Positions 24,983 to 37,400 of a stretch of 64,000 nucleotides of DNA are shown one piece after another (the stretch's first letter is position 1; the number at the start of each line of letters is the position of its first letter). Under the pieces are notes generated by a model. The model did not search any database. It had not been told where the DNA came from and saw only the letters and a list, made by a program, of their open reading frames with translations. The stretch lies in the NCBI RefSeq assembly GCF_021155775.2, contig NC_060235.2, positions 35,442,607-35,506,606 on the forward strand. The letters run 5' to 3'. Position numbers and translations under genes: made by a program. This DNA is from Neodiprion pinetum (Eukaryota; Arthropoda; Insecta; Hymenoptera; Diprionidae).

Positions 24983-27900
24983 ATATATATATTTGCTCGG
25001 AAATGCAAAGTTGTCGCAAGTCTTTTAAGCCGATTTATCAATAGAATTCTTCTTTTATAATTCCGCAACATTGAAACGGAAGGTAGAAATAGCCGCCTGT
25101 TAATTGGTCTTTCCTGACCGGATCACGTCCGCGATTTATCTAAAGTTGATTAACCAGAGGCCGGAAAAAAGGCCAGGCTAGGCTAGGTTACGGCGAATAT
25201 GTCCCGAGGAAAAATCGTCCGACTTTCTCGCGTGAATAAAACTGCACCCATAATTGTTAACCAGAGTGGGAGAAAATTCCTGCACGTGTCTGACATAAGA
25301 CACGAAGAAAAGCGATTTATGAATGACGAACGGAGCCGCCGTAAATATGACCTACAGGAAATTCTATGTCCGATAGTAAGTTGCCGATTTGCGTGCGACG
25401 CAGGTGACGAGCTTCGTTGAATTTACAGACTTTTTTCCGGGCCAACATGGTTTACCGTCAGGGATACGGTAAGCTTGTAATTATTATCACATCGCTGACT
25501 GTGAATAGTTAGAGCGCGCGATTGTTCTAAAAATGATTGTCAACCGGAATTTTATAGTTGAAAAAAACGCATCGTCGATGCAGCGTTGTTTCACAATTTT
25601 TCAAAATACACGTAGTGTTCATTTTTTTTTTCCAGCAATTTTTTTGCAAAATCACAGTTTTATTTAGAGAAACAAAATTTTGCAGCTAATTTCTGTGTCG
25701 TTTCGATTACGTAACCCAGAGCGGCGTAGGCGTTGGCTCGGAGTGTTTATCGATCTTTTCGAAAACATTTGTACTAATTAGAAATATTTGTATGGATTTT
25801 CTTCCAAATTACATCTCGCTTCCGCAAATTGACAAGCCGGATTTATTGTTTTGGGAAAAATACCTGGGAAAAGGAACCGAGGGATTTTTTTCGGGGAAAA
25901 CAAAAACGACCTCACTCTTAATTAATGATGTAATGACTCGGTTAGTTGAACCACGTATAGTCACATTCACACCATTCTACCTTTCGATGACTCAATTTGT
26001 TTCCGACATCAATCGATGACCGTGAAAAGTAGTTGACCTCAATTCGTGTGATTACGTATCGACAAAAAGGCGATAATTATCGTCAACGATGCCGTGCTCT
26101 TGAAGTTATATCGAGTTAGTCCGGTGAAAGTAAAAGAGTGTCTCCCCAATTAGGCATATTGATCTTAAAAAATATCGCGTGATATTAGAGCAACCGGAAA
26201 CTCTGCGGTTATTTTCATTTCGTTTCTCATATTCTTGGCGTGTTAGAGATTGGAGCAAACAAACTGACGTCTGGATACTGACAGGTTGTTAAGGGATGAA
26301 TTCGCCGATTATAACGCGATCGGCGCCACGCGTAGGTCAAAATAAATATCTCTGATGTCGAATTGTACGAAAAGCGTATTTTCTCGGGACTATATTTGTT
26401 ACTCGTGAATCGGAGATAAACAAAAATAACCATAATTTCAGTCTAATAACTTCTGGAAGAACGTGTTTTTTGTGTACCGTTTGGCCGAATGACACTTGGA
26501 GCTTGCTTTGCGTATCGAAAAAGTTCACATCTGCTGCGGAGTTTGATGCTGGTGTGATTCTTGTGTAGATAAACGTTGCCAAGGTTGATTTTGAGTCATT
26601 AACATTTTCTCTGTTGACGTATGGCGTTCGAATTTTTAGTTCTATGTATAGCTGTGTAAATTATGCATTGAAAATATATTATTTTTTTTTTTTTTAATGA
26701 CGTTCATCGAGCGGAAGGTAATATACTGTTTATTCATGCACCGTATGACTTTCCAATTATTTTTCGCGCGGCTGACCATTTTCTTCGAAGAAAATATTAT
26801 TCAAACCTTTTACGAGACCGGAGCAATTACAGGCCTCGGGCAAATTGCGTTAGCTATTGCGTTAGAAACAAAATCTAGCCGTAAGTTGCGTGAAATTCGT
26901 AAATTGATCTCCTCTCTCGGCTCTGCCTCTTTTATTATAAACAATCGGTGTTGCTGGCGATGAGCGAAATTTCATTCATCCATGATCGAAAAATAGTCGG
27001 ATCAAATCGTGAATCGGTAGTGCAAAAAAGGATACGCGTATCCTGCTTATCGAGACTTGTAGCATTAATCCGTACCTGCGGCAGGAGGTTATCGATTTAT
27101 CTTGCATCAAGGAAAGACTGTAATAACCGTGAAAAACTGAGAAACACGGCGCGCTGTAAAGATATAATATTCCAGCGTTTTTTTCTTTTTTTTTTCATTC
27201 TCACAAAAGAATGATATCACAGTCAATGGGCATGATGTAATTACTTATCTTACGAAGTGTCCTCCATCGCCCGCAAAGTTAACCGACACGACATTGCATC
27301 CTTTCACTGCCACGCCGTTTCGAATCGGCGACGTTGCAGCAGCGATCAGAGAGACGCGGAATCGCGACTCATCCCTCATCCAAAGCTGCTGCAAAGCCAA
27401 GGCCGACCACATATTCGGCGGATAATTAAAATGCAATGACAATGACAATGTCACTGTCACGAAGTATGGATGGTGCACCTAGTAATAAAACATACTCTAC
27501 TCCTAGACGTGCGCTAAGGCGCGAACGAGTGGTTCACTTGCGGTTTGGACGCTCGCTGGAGACGGCAGCGGTGGAGTGCTATCTTAGACAAAAATAAAGA
27601 AGTTGCAGAAGAAACAGAAATCATATTTATTCTCCTGGAACCACCTTCCAACAAAAACACATTAAACATCTTTCTGGCCATTGATCTTGCGAGGAAACTA
27701 TAGTTTTTATCACCCGCTCGCTACTTGCGGTAGCCTGCTCTTGGCTCTATAAATGCGGCGATGTTGATCCAGACTGCTCTGCAGGGAATTGAATCGAACG
27801 GCTGTGCGGCAATGAGACGTGGACATTTTTCTAACTTCTTCAACATAACGTATACACATGGTGAGAGTTCTCGGTCGGACTCGGCAAACGACGATCCCGG

Positions 27901-30900
27901 TGCAACTGAGTCAACCTTAGCAAACCTGACGAATACCGGGAATGCTGGTACATTCGAACCTATGCCTGCACATTGCCTAGACGTCTGGTCACGGTCGCGG
28001 TACGCGATTCTAGAAAATTTAACACGACCTGCCCGCGCGAGACAAAATCTGTAACTGATATGCAGATACCTTGAGTGTAGGAGTAAACAGCGCCGGCTGT
28101 TCTCTTGCGATTAGCGCGAATTTGAGTTACGGATGGGAATGGCATGTGCTCCTTGTACGGCGGGCGTTTCCTTTACAGGAGCAAACTTGGTCGATCGTCT
28201 CTTGCGGTTCTGCAAAGGCGACAGCGAGGGAGAGAGATGACGTAAAAAGAGAATTATTTTAGGTATGTCGACCGAACACTTATGCGTACGGTCTATACCG
28301 ATAGTGATATCACCGCGTTAATTTATTACACCTTACGCCCAGGCTTTGTTTCAGAGCGTGTAACGTATAACACGCAATGAGACTTCCTTGCGAGATGACA
28401 TGAGTTGACTTTTCGTCATCCAAAACATCGGCTCAAGCGCCGGCGTGTTTCCATTTAGGAGAATTTCTCTTTTCGTTTTTCAACCATCGTCACGGAATTG
28501 GTGAGAAATTTTATTTTCCCCACTCCCGCGAACGAAATAATACGAACGACGCGGTAAATAAACATGGATTGATAAGATAAGAACGAGGTTTACAATATAT
28601 AGGAATAACGATAATGGCCGCGTGTGTATAATTGTGAGAATTTATGTACGGCTTTTACCGCGGGTTGTAACGTCACGCCGCGGAAAGCAGACCCGTCGAG
28701 TATACATACACGTTTGTAAATTGTGCAGTAACGCGTATATCGGTACGTATAACGTGCGCCGCCTGTGATTGTGTGAGTATATTTTTTTACATCTGTATAA
28801 TGATCCGACGATGATCCTTATTTAACTTTGCGCAATTGCTAACGCGCTCAAGTGCAGAATTATCGGGAAACAACAATCGTAACAATAAATTGAAGAAACA
28901 CTCGCTCGCGTGCGTATATTATTATAGGTATGTTTTTTCGAATGGTTGCCAAGAACGAATGTTTTGGCTCAAAACTATAACAAGCTCCTTGAATAACGGT
29001 ATAATGTACACATTTTTCTGATATTCATTTTTCTTAATTAACGATATCGTAACAACATACACCGTCACTGTCATCTCTGCTCGGCTAAAATCCGAGGATC
29101 GACGATGATCTATTTCTCTTTTCTCTCGCTCTCTCTCTCTCTCTCTCTCTCCCTCTCTATCGACGGTGCGGTGTACGGTGTAATGTACATACCGCGAAGA
29201 AAAATAAGAATCGTGAATCGCAAACCGCGATCAGTAACTACGGCGAATAAATAATGGAATAGAAAAGAAATCCACATACTCGGAAAGATCCGTATTAGGC
29301 TATGTCATGTAAACAGTTTGAGACCTTTATGATCTTTCGGTAAAACAAGGAACCGACTCCCTAGACAAACCTGCAGGAGTGAAAAACAGTCCAAAAATAT
29401 CCAAACTGTAATATCGAGGAACTTAGCGAATTTAGGCACTCATCGGTACTTTGAGATTTGTCAGTTTTGGCAATCGCTTCATCTTCTTCTCGTCTATAAC
29501 TTCTCTGCGAAATACTACAATTTCGTATTACGACCTCGGTTTACATCTGAAAGACAATTTCTGAGTTTACTCGGAACAATGACAAACGAACCCAATTTCA
29601 CAAGGAACCTTCGATATAAATTGACGATTTTTCATCAAAAATCAGGTCAAGTACGTATTTTTTCGTTCCTTTTTTTTCGAATCTTCAACACGAGTTTTTC
29701 GCATATACAAACCATTGGCAGAATTATATTTGCCGACGCGAGATAATTACGTCATAATATAATTGAGAATCAAATTATACGAGCATTTGAAGATGGATAA
29801 GGTTTGAATGAAATCGCTAATCCCACTTGTATACAAAGACTAATTACATGTTGTATACGCTACCGTGATGTTTGGCTGTTGAAACGTTTACTTCGGCGAT
29901 AAACCGAATGGCGGAACGTTCGCAAAACTGGCCTTTGAATATCTTGGCTACCTATAGATTTCGTCTGAACAGGCGTTACGAGAGTTTCCGAACTCGCGAG
30001 GCATAATTTCGCGGATGAAGGGGGGAGGGAGCTTCATCAGCCAGACGAGAAATTACAGAGTAACCTTCTCTTTGGACGGAATGACGTTACGTACGTCAAA
30101 ATAAGCGAACCCTCTTCGCCGGCACTTCAAAGAGATCCCCGTTCGCTGAACGCCTACCAGTCTAACAACGGATAATACGAATTTCACCCGATCGTAGAAA
30201 TTTGATCCTCAGTTTCGCCGTGTAATTAGAACCGTTTTGTCCATCCCTGGCGCGATATTATTCGTTTCGCGATATGAAAATTGAGCTAGAACAAACGCCG
30301 ATGAGAATCCCCGCGATCATCTGGTTGCAGAAATTCTCGAGTTACGATGCAAACGCTTCTAATCGCGGTGATAATAATTTCGGAATCCACCGCATGACTG
30401 AAAGGAGATAAAGAAATCCCCGAAAAATTTTACCGCACGTGTAACTCGATACTAATATTTATAAAAATTAAATCTGGAGCTTTTACGAAAACTCAAGGCT
30501 GCGGTTCATTTACTGGATCACGGCCGTGCCTTCCTAAAATTTCAATTCTCTAAATTCGTTGAAGAATAATACTCTGCTATAACGCGAAACAATGCAAACT
30601 GAGTATGATACACAAAGTTTAGCGTAAGATCCACACATCATGTTTCTCTTGGAAGGTGTTCACCCACGCTCGCGAAGACGATGACGTTGAGCACGTTAGC
30701 GGCTGCTTCTCGGCAGTATCCCCTCCTCCGAATACCAGAACATCGGTCACATGTACGGGAATGTGACTGGTAGCTGATATAAGCGGCTAGTGTCGAGGCT
30801 GAAACGTACAGACCACGCCAGGCAGTCGATCGAGAAGCATTTCGTGAAGCGATTCTCTTGTTTCGAGGCTAAAGTGGCTAACTAAGCAAAAAGTGACCTT

Positions 30901-31368
30901 CACACGTGAGACAACCGGTTACGTGCAAGTTTTTATTTGAGGAAAAAAGAGAGAAAACGGTTTTTATTTTCTTTTTCAACTTCTTTTTATAGTCACCGGT
31001 TGACGCGAAAATAATTGTGTTGTGAAAATCGCGGTGCGGTAAAAAAAAAACGTGCACTGAAACTGAATCGATGTTGTTAAAAAAGAAAAACTTTTAACAT
31101 CCGAAAGACTGCTTCAAAGGGTTTATACCTTGGACATACGCACCACGGGTATTCGCCCAAAAAGTTACTTCTCGTCGAACGCGTCTCGTGAATTTTTACG
31201 ATTCCGGCGAGCGCAAACCCGGTGAACCGTTATAGGCAGATTTTTTTTTCACTCATTTTACGGTGCAGTGATATTTTGTGTTATATAATATAGCATCCGA
31301 GTGAAAGTTTTGTCTGTCGTTTACCTTTAAACATTGTCAGTACGCGTACAGTACACGATAAATAAAAA
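24983..31368. other. Non-coding region upstream of the dunce short-form exon
   Basis: No gene recognised. It holds a (TC)n tract at 29129-29157 and an imperfect 23-bp palindrome at 27437-27459 (TGACAATGACA / TGTCACTGTCA). The last few hundred bases (about 30650-31368) must contain the 5' UTR, and probably the promoter, of the alternative dunce first exon. A TGACGT half-site at about 30681 and a TATAAG at 30778 are visible but not convincing alone. Confidence 0.5.
29129..29157. repeat. (TC)n microsatellite
   Basis: A run of CT dinucleotides with one CCC interruption near its right end. Confidence 0.9.
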
Positions 31369-31488
31369 ATGGTGCGCCAAGCAAGCAGTCGGGTTGAAAC
31401 TGGAAACGTGAAGGACTCTTCGAGATATTTGAACTATCTCAGAACATTGGCAGACCTCGCAGCCATGGCTGGGATCGTCGCTGTTCAG
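31369..31488 (+). CDS. dnc: dnc coding exon A: alternative first exon with start codon
   Basis: ATG at 31369 has a good initiation context (AAAAATGG) and an in-frame TAA six bases upstream, so translation can start only here. Forty codons (MVRQASSRVETG...) end in CAG|GTGAAT, in the phase that matches the acceptor of the UCR2 exon at 34284. The peptide is unlike UCR1 or UCR2, as expected for an isoform-specific N-terminus. It contains a moderately hydrophobic Leu/Ala-rich stretch (LRTLADLAAMAGIVAV). Assignment as a dnc exon rests on frame, phase, splice site and position; no transcript evidence was available. Confidence 0.8.
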
Positions 31489-34400
31489 GTGAATGAAACA
31501 TAAATTATAAAAAGGGGAAAGAAATTGAAGAATCGATACATGTCGGCTTGCGATTCGCGCCTTCGAACGTGCTTGTCGGAATTATGCCGAGAACCTTGTA
31601 CTACGGTAAATTGGGTAACCTTCACACTCAATTGAAACGGGGATATTGTAGACACAAGCGGTTGGTTTGGAGGTGAAAATAATTACCTACATTTTCAAGA
31701 ACCAAAGACGGAGACGGAGAAGTTGCGTTACGAGCGAGACTCGGACAAGTATTTCAAATCACTCTATTATGGTCCCTGGGATTTCGCCACCTTTGGATCA
31801 AGGATGATTAGCAATAATTCGCGTTGCGGTGAAAAACGCGAGCGCAGTAGGGAAAATAATTGGTACAGAAACTTGTAGTGTACGTATCTGTAAGCCGCAT
31901 GTTTCTCCCACGTACGTGATATCGAATCTATACGCACGTTTACAAAATCAATCTTCGATCAATGTTTGATCGATCACAATTCTTGCTTGTAAAATTGTGT
32001 AAACACTAAGTCAAATAAACTCGCGCTCGTTTATCGTTTATTGACTTATCTATTATTAGTGGTATCAGGCCTAGCAGACGTTCGTATCGATTGTGCATAT
32101 AGTACTTATCGATAATTGATGTCGGTCAATTCGTTGAACTCGCTGTGCGATCGGGGAGCGAAATAAGATTACGATTGTTGAAATACAACCGCCGAACTTT
32201 CGCAGAAGTCAAACTATGTAATGTTTCCCAAGTCTGTATACAGATCGTGTATCAAAGTCTAACCGTAACAAAGGATTTCTTTCGCTCTTCTTTTTTTTTT
32301 TTCTTTTTTTTTTGGGTTCCTCATCTCGAAATAAGCTTCGACATGTCTCGTAGATTTTTCTTTTAAAATAAATTTTTCGCAATACCGAATTTAGCGAAGC
32401 TCAGCGACGTTCAGAGGCGCAAATTAATTGTCGAAAGTTCGAACGAGCCTTGCAGGTGTTGTACGACGGGAAAAAACATCCTTCGCAACCGCAAGCGAAT
32501 CCCCTACGCCGCAGCATCCCCTTCCGCAAACCCGTCGACGCAATCAGTTTTGCGGTAATATCCAATATGCCCCAACGTAAACGGTGCTGAAAGGATGTAA
32601 CCCGTAGCTGTGGTATAATTTCCGATTAATTTCAACGGTATAACTTCGGAAGATAGAGATCGTCGCGATTGCATGCGGCGACCAAACGGAGCCTGCTTCG
32701 ATTTCGCAAAGGCGAAAGTTGAATTTCACCCGTTTTAACGCGACGCATATTGCATACGTACCTAAACGTATTACGTATCGTATGTGCAAATCTACTCGGT
32801 TTTACGACCCAGCATCAAATCCAATTCGCGTAGCCTCGTCGCGGAAAATGTATAGAAAAGAATGGGGGACGGGAGGGCGGATAAAAAAAAAAAAAAAAAA
32901 ATGACAAGAAATAAGCAAAACGCACAAGCGTGTCCGCGAATCGCGACCGTCTGATCAAAGTCCGCGCATTAATTATTGTCGGCAAGCGGTTCGGAGCGGC
33001 TTGTACTCGCTTTTCCCGGGTTATCGATAATATTGTTAACGGCACGCGCCCTTGGCGCACGCATCGCAGTTTAAGCTCTGCCAAAGCTCCTCCTAAGCGG
33101 CTGTTGCGCAATGACGCGTACGGTTATTCCCACATAATCGGCACACGCGCCCCGGATCCAATGAACCGTGAATCTCGTGGATAAGATATGCTAAGATGGA
33201 GGGAAACTTTTTGCCGCCTATTTTGAAGAACACTTCACACGTATCGCGTATACATCCACCGTTCTAAATCCCACATATTACGATATTCGCGGTAGATAAA
33301 TAATATGGTATTATACTTCAGGAAGAAATTAATTCGCTGCGGCCTAGAGCTCAAGGTGGAATGGGTACAGGAGAGGATTTTAGATTTGCGCAGAATTGAT
33401 ACGCGCCTCGATCGAATCGCGGAGGAATTCCTGGCAATTTTTTCTTTTTGTTTTTTTTTCTCCGTTTTTTATTTTTGCAGTTTTTTCGCCGCTTGACGTC
33501 GGCGGGAAAGAGTCGAAACACGACGGAAAAAAAAAAAAAAAAAAACCGAAATGAGAAAAAACAAATGCGGAAAGACTGTGTAGGAGAAGATAAAAAATAA
33601 ATAAGCACCTCGTATAATGTCGGGTTAACGCGTTATTGTGTCGAGATAAATTTTCGATCGGTAAGCGGCTGACGCGATTGCCGAATAGTTTCACTGACAA
33701 CGAGGTGAGGTGTTTTGTGGAAACGTACCGAGCTGGTAGTTTTCCTGGCATCACCTTGACTCACAAACTATCTATCAATTCCCACCCGTATTGTCCATAA
33801 TATGGAAACTGCCTTCTTCCCTGCGGCTTGCTTCGTCGAAATCGTTTTGTCGGCTATCGTCGCTCCGTCCCGCAACCGAATTAGTACTAATAAGAAATAA
33901 CACTTAATGCACGGAAGAATTGGATTATTGTTTAGTATAGCGGGACGAGGTCAGTCAGCGGCAAATAAACTGTCCCCGTGGCGTGCATTAGAAGGCGTAA
34001 ATAGTAGTTGGAGAGACGATTGATCGTTTAGGATAATATCTCAATATACGTATTTGTATATACCTATGTACATTCCGCATATGTCTACGGTATATTAAAT
34101 CTGCTACAAGCGTATCCACTCAATAATTGAGGAATGATGATGATTGTTGTTATTGAGAAGCGAATATGGTCCTGCTTGGCGATCGTATATTTCCTTCGTT
34201 TTTCACCCCTTTGCAATGTTTACAATATCTGGTGTATTGTTGCAATTTTCTAACGAGTACGATTTCGTATTTTTTTGTTACAGTTCAAGAGGATGCTGAA
34301 CAAGGAGTTGTCACATTTTTCGGAATCTTCAAAGTCCGGAAATCAAATTTCCGAATACATCTGCTCCACCTTCTTAGGTGAGTTTCTTAATCACCGACCG

Positions 34401-37400
34401 CACGACGGGATGTTGCGCAAAATTGACATTTTATCGTTGTGACTATGCTACGGGTTTAACTTTCGTTCGTAGACAAACGCGATTCGACGGTAATTCCGAC
34501 GTTGGAGATAACTTTGCGAAACCATTTTGACAATTATTTTACTCGGTTACGCAAGCAGCTAGCTCGATTATTCAATTTTTTACAAGTGTATGTGTGTACT
34601 CTCTTAATGCCAACGTCTTATTATTGTAACCGTAAATTATAAATTTTTCACCTTTATCGCGCCACATACGCACGTACGCAACTGTTTGTCTACATTTTTT
34701 TCACGTTTATTCAAGATGCCCCGGCCGTGATTCGCTGTAATTACGAGAGAGAGCGTGCAATACGTTGCACAAAATAAAAAAAAAAAAAAAATGAGAAAAA
34801 CATGGCTGACCCCCTTGGGATCAATGAAAGGAAATAGAACCCCACTTTGATATATCTTTATCAGAAACTGTTTAATCTTACGTAAAACAGAAACCATCGA
34901 CACGCATATGTTTGCAATACGGGTATATCCATTTCGTCAAAGTTAAATATAACAATATGCACGTGATCCAGAGTTACATGTCGTGGCGAAAACAAAGTGG
35001 TGATAATCTCTTCGAATTCGGGATGCGAAGAAGAAAAATAAATCCAAGTTGATGAAATTACTCGCTAAACACCAATGGTAGGAAAAAGAATTTACGATTT
35101 TGCACTTGATCGCGGCTGTATTTCTATCAATCTCATCTCATGCAGTATACTTCGCCAAACTAGGGCAAAAAAACTAGCCAAGGTTAATTCGAAAGACAGG
35201 TGCAGGCAAATCACGCCAAGTCGTGGATATACGTGCAACGTCGCTTCGCAAATATTATTCAGGTCGGGAAATATCGCGAACTCCATTATACATTTCTCAA
35301 TATATAATGCATAATATAATCATACTATGTACGCGCCTTAAAAACCTTCAGGCATACAAGCGGGAGATAACAAATGAAAAGAAAATTCAAATACGTCCCA
35401 GTTAAATCAGCTCTATTCTGACTAACGGTGATTTTCGACCTTTGCGCGTACGTATTTTATAATAAAAAAAAAAGAGATAAAAAATGTAGAAAAAAAAAAA
35501 AATATACAAGAAAAAGAAATCACAATGCAGATTACGTCCCGCATAGCGCCGTGTTTCGTGTTTATTCGCACGTAGAACGTTTACTATACACGAATGTCAC
35601 GTGTGGCTTAACATATGCATACAGTATCTGTAATTGTACACTTGTACAGAAAAAGTTCATCATTCTCTCCCAAGATAATGCGGCACGAATTCTTTTTCAT
35701 ATATAAACACAGGCATCGCGCACATACACATTAATTAATATATTATGTACCTCCGGAGAATAGTTCGTATTTATCTAGGTGTACAATGGGCCGTAAAAAT
35801 GCCCCGAGGTGGGTTACGTAAAACGCGTTCCACAGTTCCGTCGTAACTAGTCGTAACTTATGACACATGGAACGCGTTCCTCCGAGGAATTACCGCAACA
35901 CAACAGCGGTTTACCTTTTCCGTAGAGGCCACGTGCCTCGCCTTAGTCAGGATCGTTTTTGACAGCCACTGCAATTGATAATCGGCAACGAGAGGATATG
36001 TAAATATAACTAGGCGAGCGACAAAGAGCAGCTGTAACTTCCATCGCGTGATTTCGTGCCCTCGGCGATAGCCAAATACAATGATCCAGACTCGACGCTA
36101 GATCGTAACAATAAACAATATCCCCCTATCGATTACTCACGTTCGATTGATTATCCCAGCGTTGACCGAATTACATTTATATAATTTAACGCTCCTCCAA
36201 TTCTCATATGCGCCCCTTTTTTTTTCTCGCCACAGACAAGCAGCAGGAGCTGGACCTCCCGTCTTTGCGAATCGAAGATGCGGTCGCAGCCACAGCAAAC
36301 GTCGATGTCCGAGCCGTCAAGAAGAAGGATCGCGTCCAGAGGGGACCGGCGGCAATGTCACACATCAGCGGCGTAAAGAGACCGCTGACACACACGAACA
36401 GCTTTACCGGGGAGCGCGTCCCCCTTCACGGCGTCGAGACGCCCCACGAGGAGCAGCTTGGAAAGGTAATTTGAAAAATTTTTATAAAAAATCAGTGATA
36501 CAGGTATACCTGACCGCGGTGGTAATACAAGTGCGCGTTACGTCGATTCGCGTGGTCCGGATCGTTTCGATAATCCATCCCGAAATCTGATATTACACGC
36601 GATCGTCGACTAATAAGACGTTTGATCGCTAAGAAGGAAGGTTGTGTTGACCGGGTACGAAGAGAGGCGTGTGTGCCTCGACAACTTTGGGAACTGCTCA
36701 ACCCACGAACGGTTTGCTAAATTGCCTCTGGAGAGATAATTAATTACTCGTCATCTCTGCTTGTATTCATTTCAAAAGATATGTATGTAACGGCGTAGTT
36801 TTGCATAGGTTGAGATACAGGCGTTTCTTACACATAACTATGTATACATATACATAGCTTCGGTGATGAGATCTTTCTTTTTGTTACAATTTTTTTTCCA
36901 TCTTATTTATTCAAGAAGCGATAGCTACTTTGTCTGACAACCTCCGAAGATCAGTTTTACCTCGTACCATCCGCCCGCTAAGATCAGTTTATGTAAACAG
37001 TGACGTTCGATCACCCTATATTTGATTATATTCTTTATCTCCTCTCAATTCTAAGCCACACAATCCATTGTAATGTATTCCAAGAGAAGAGACGTAAAAA
37101 AGTAATTAATTATTGCGACGTCAGTTGTGTATTACAACAACAGAACGCACCCATTGCACTTTTATGGTAACTGGATCTAGCTTTTCTGGAATGTCGATTG
37201 ACACCTACATGTTTTTGTCATACTCGTAACGCGAATGAATCAACCGGTTTTTATCGAGTTACTTATTGTGACGAACAATGTTTTTTAAATATATTTCTTT
37301 CTATTTTGTCCAACTTTTGGGTTACGCTTTGTAGTAATATAAAGCCTGTGTATCAAACCTTGGTGAAGATTGTCGCACATACTATGATTTTTTGTTCAAT

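Noticed and set aside
30778..30783. TATAAG as the TATA box of the short-form dnc promoter
   Set aside because: The nearest initiator-like CAGT (30823) is about 45 bases away, too far for a standard TATA-Inr pair; left unassigned.
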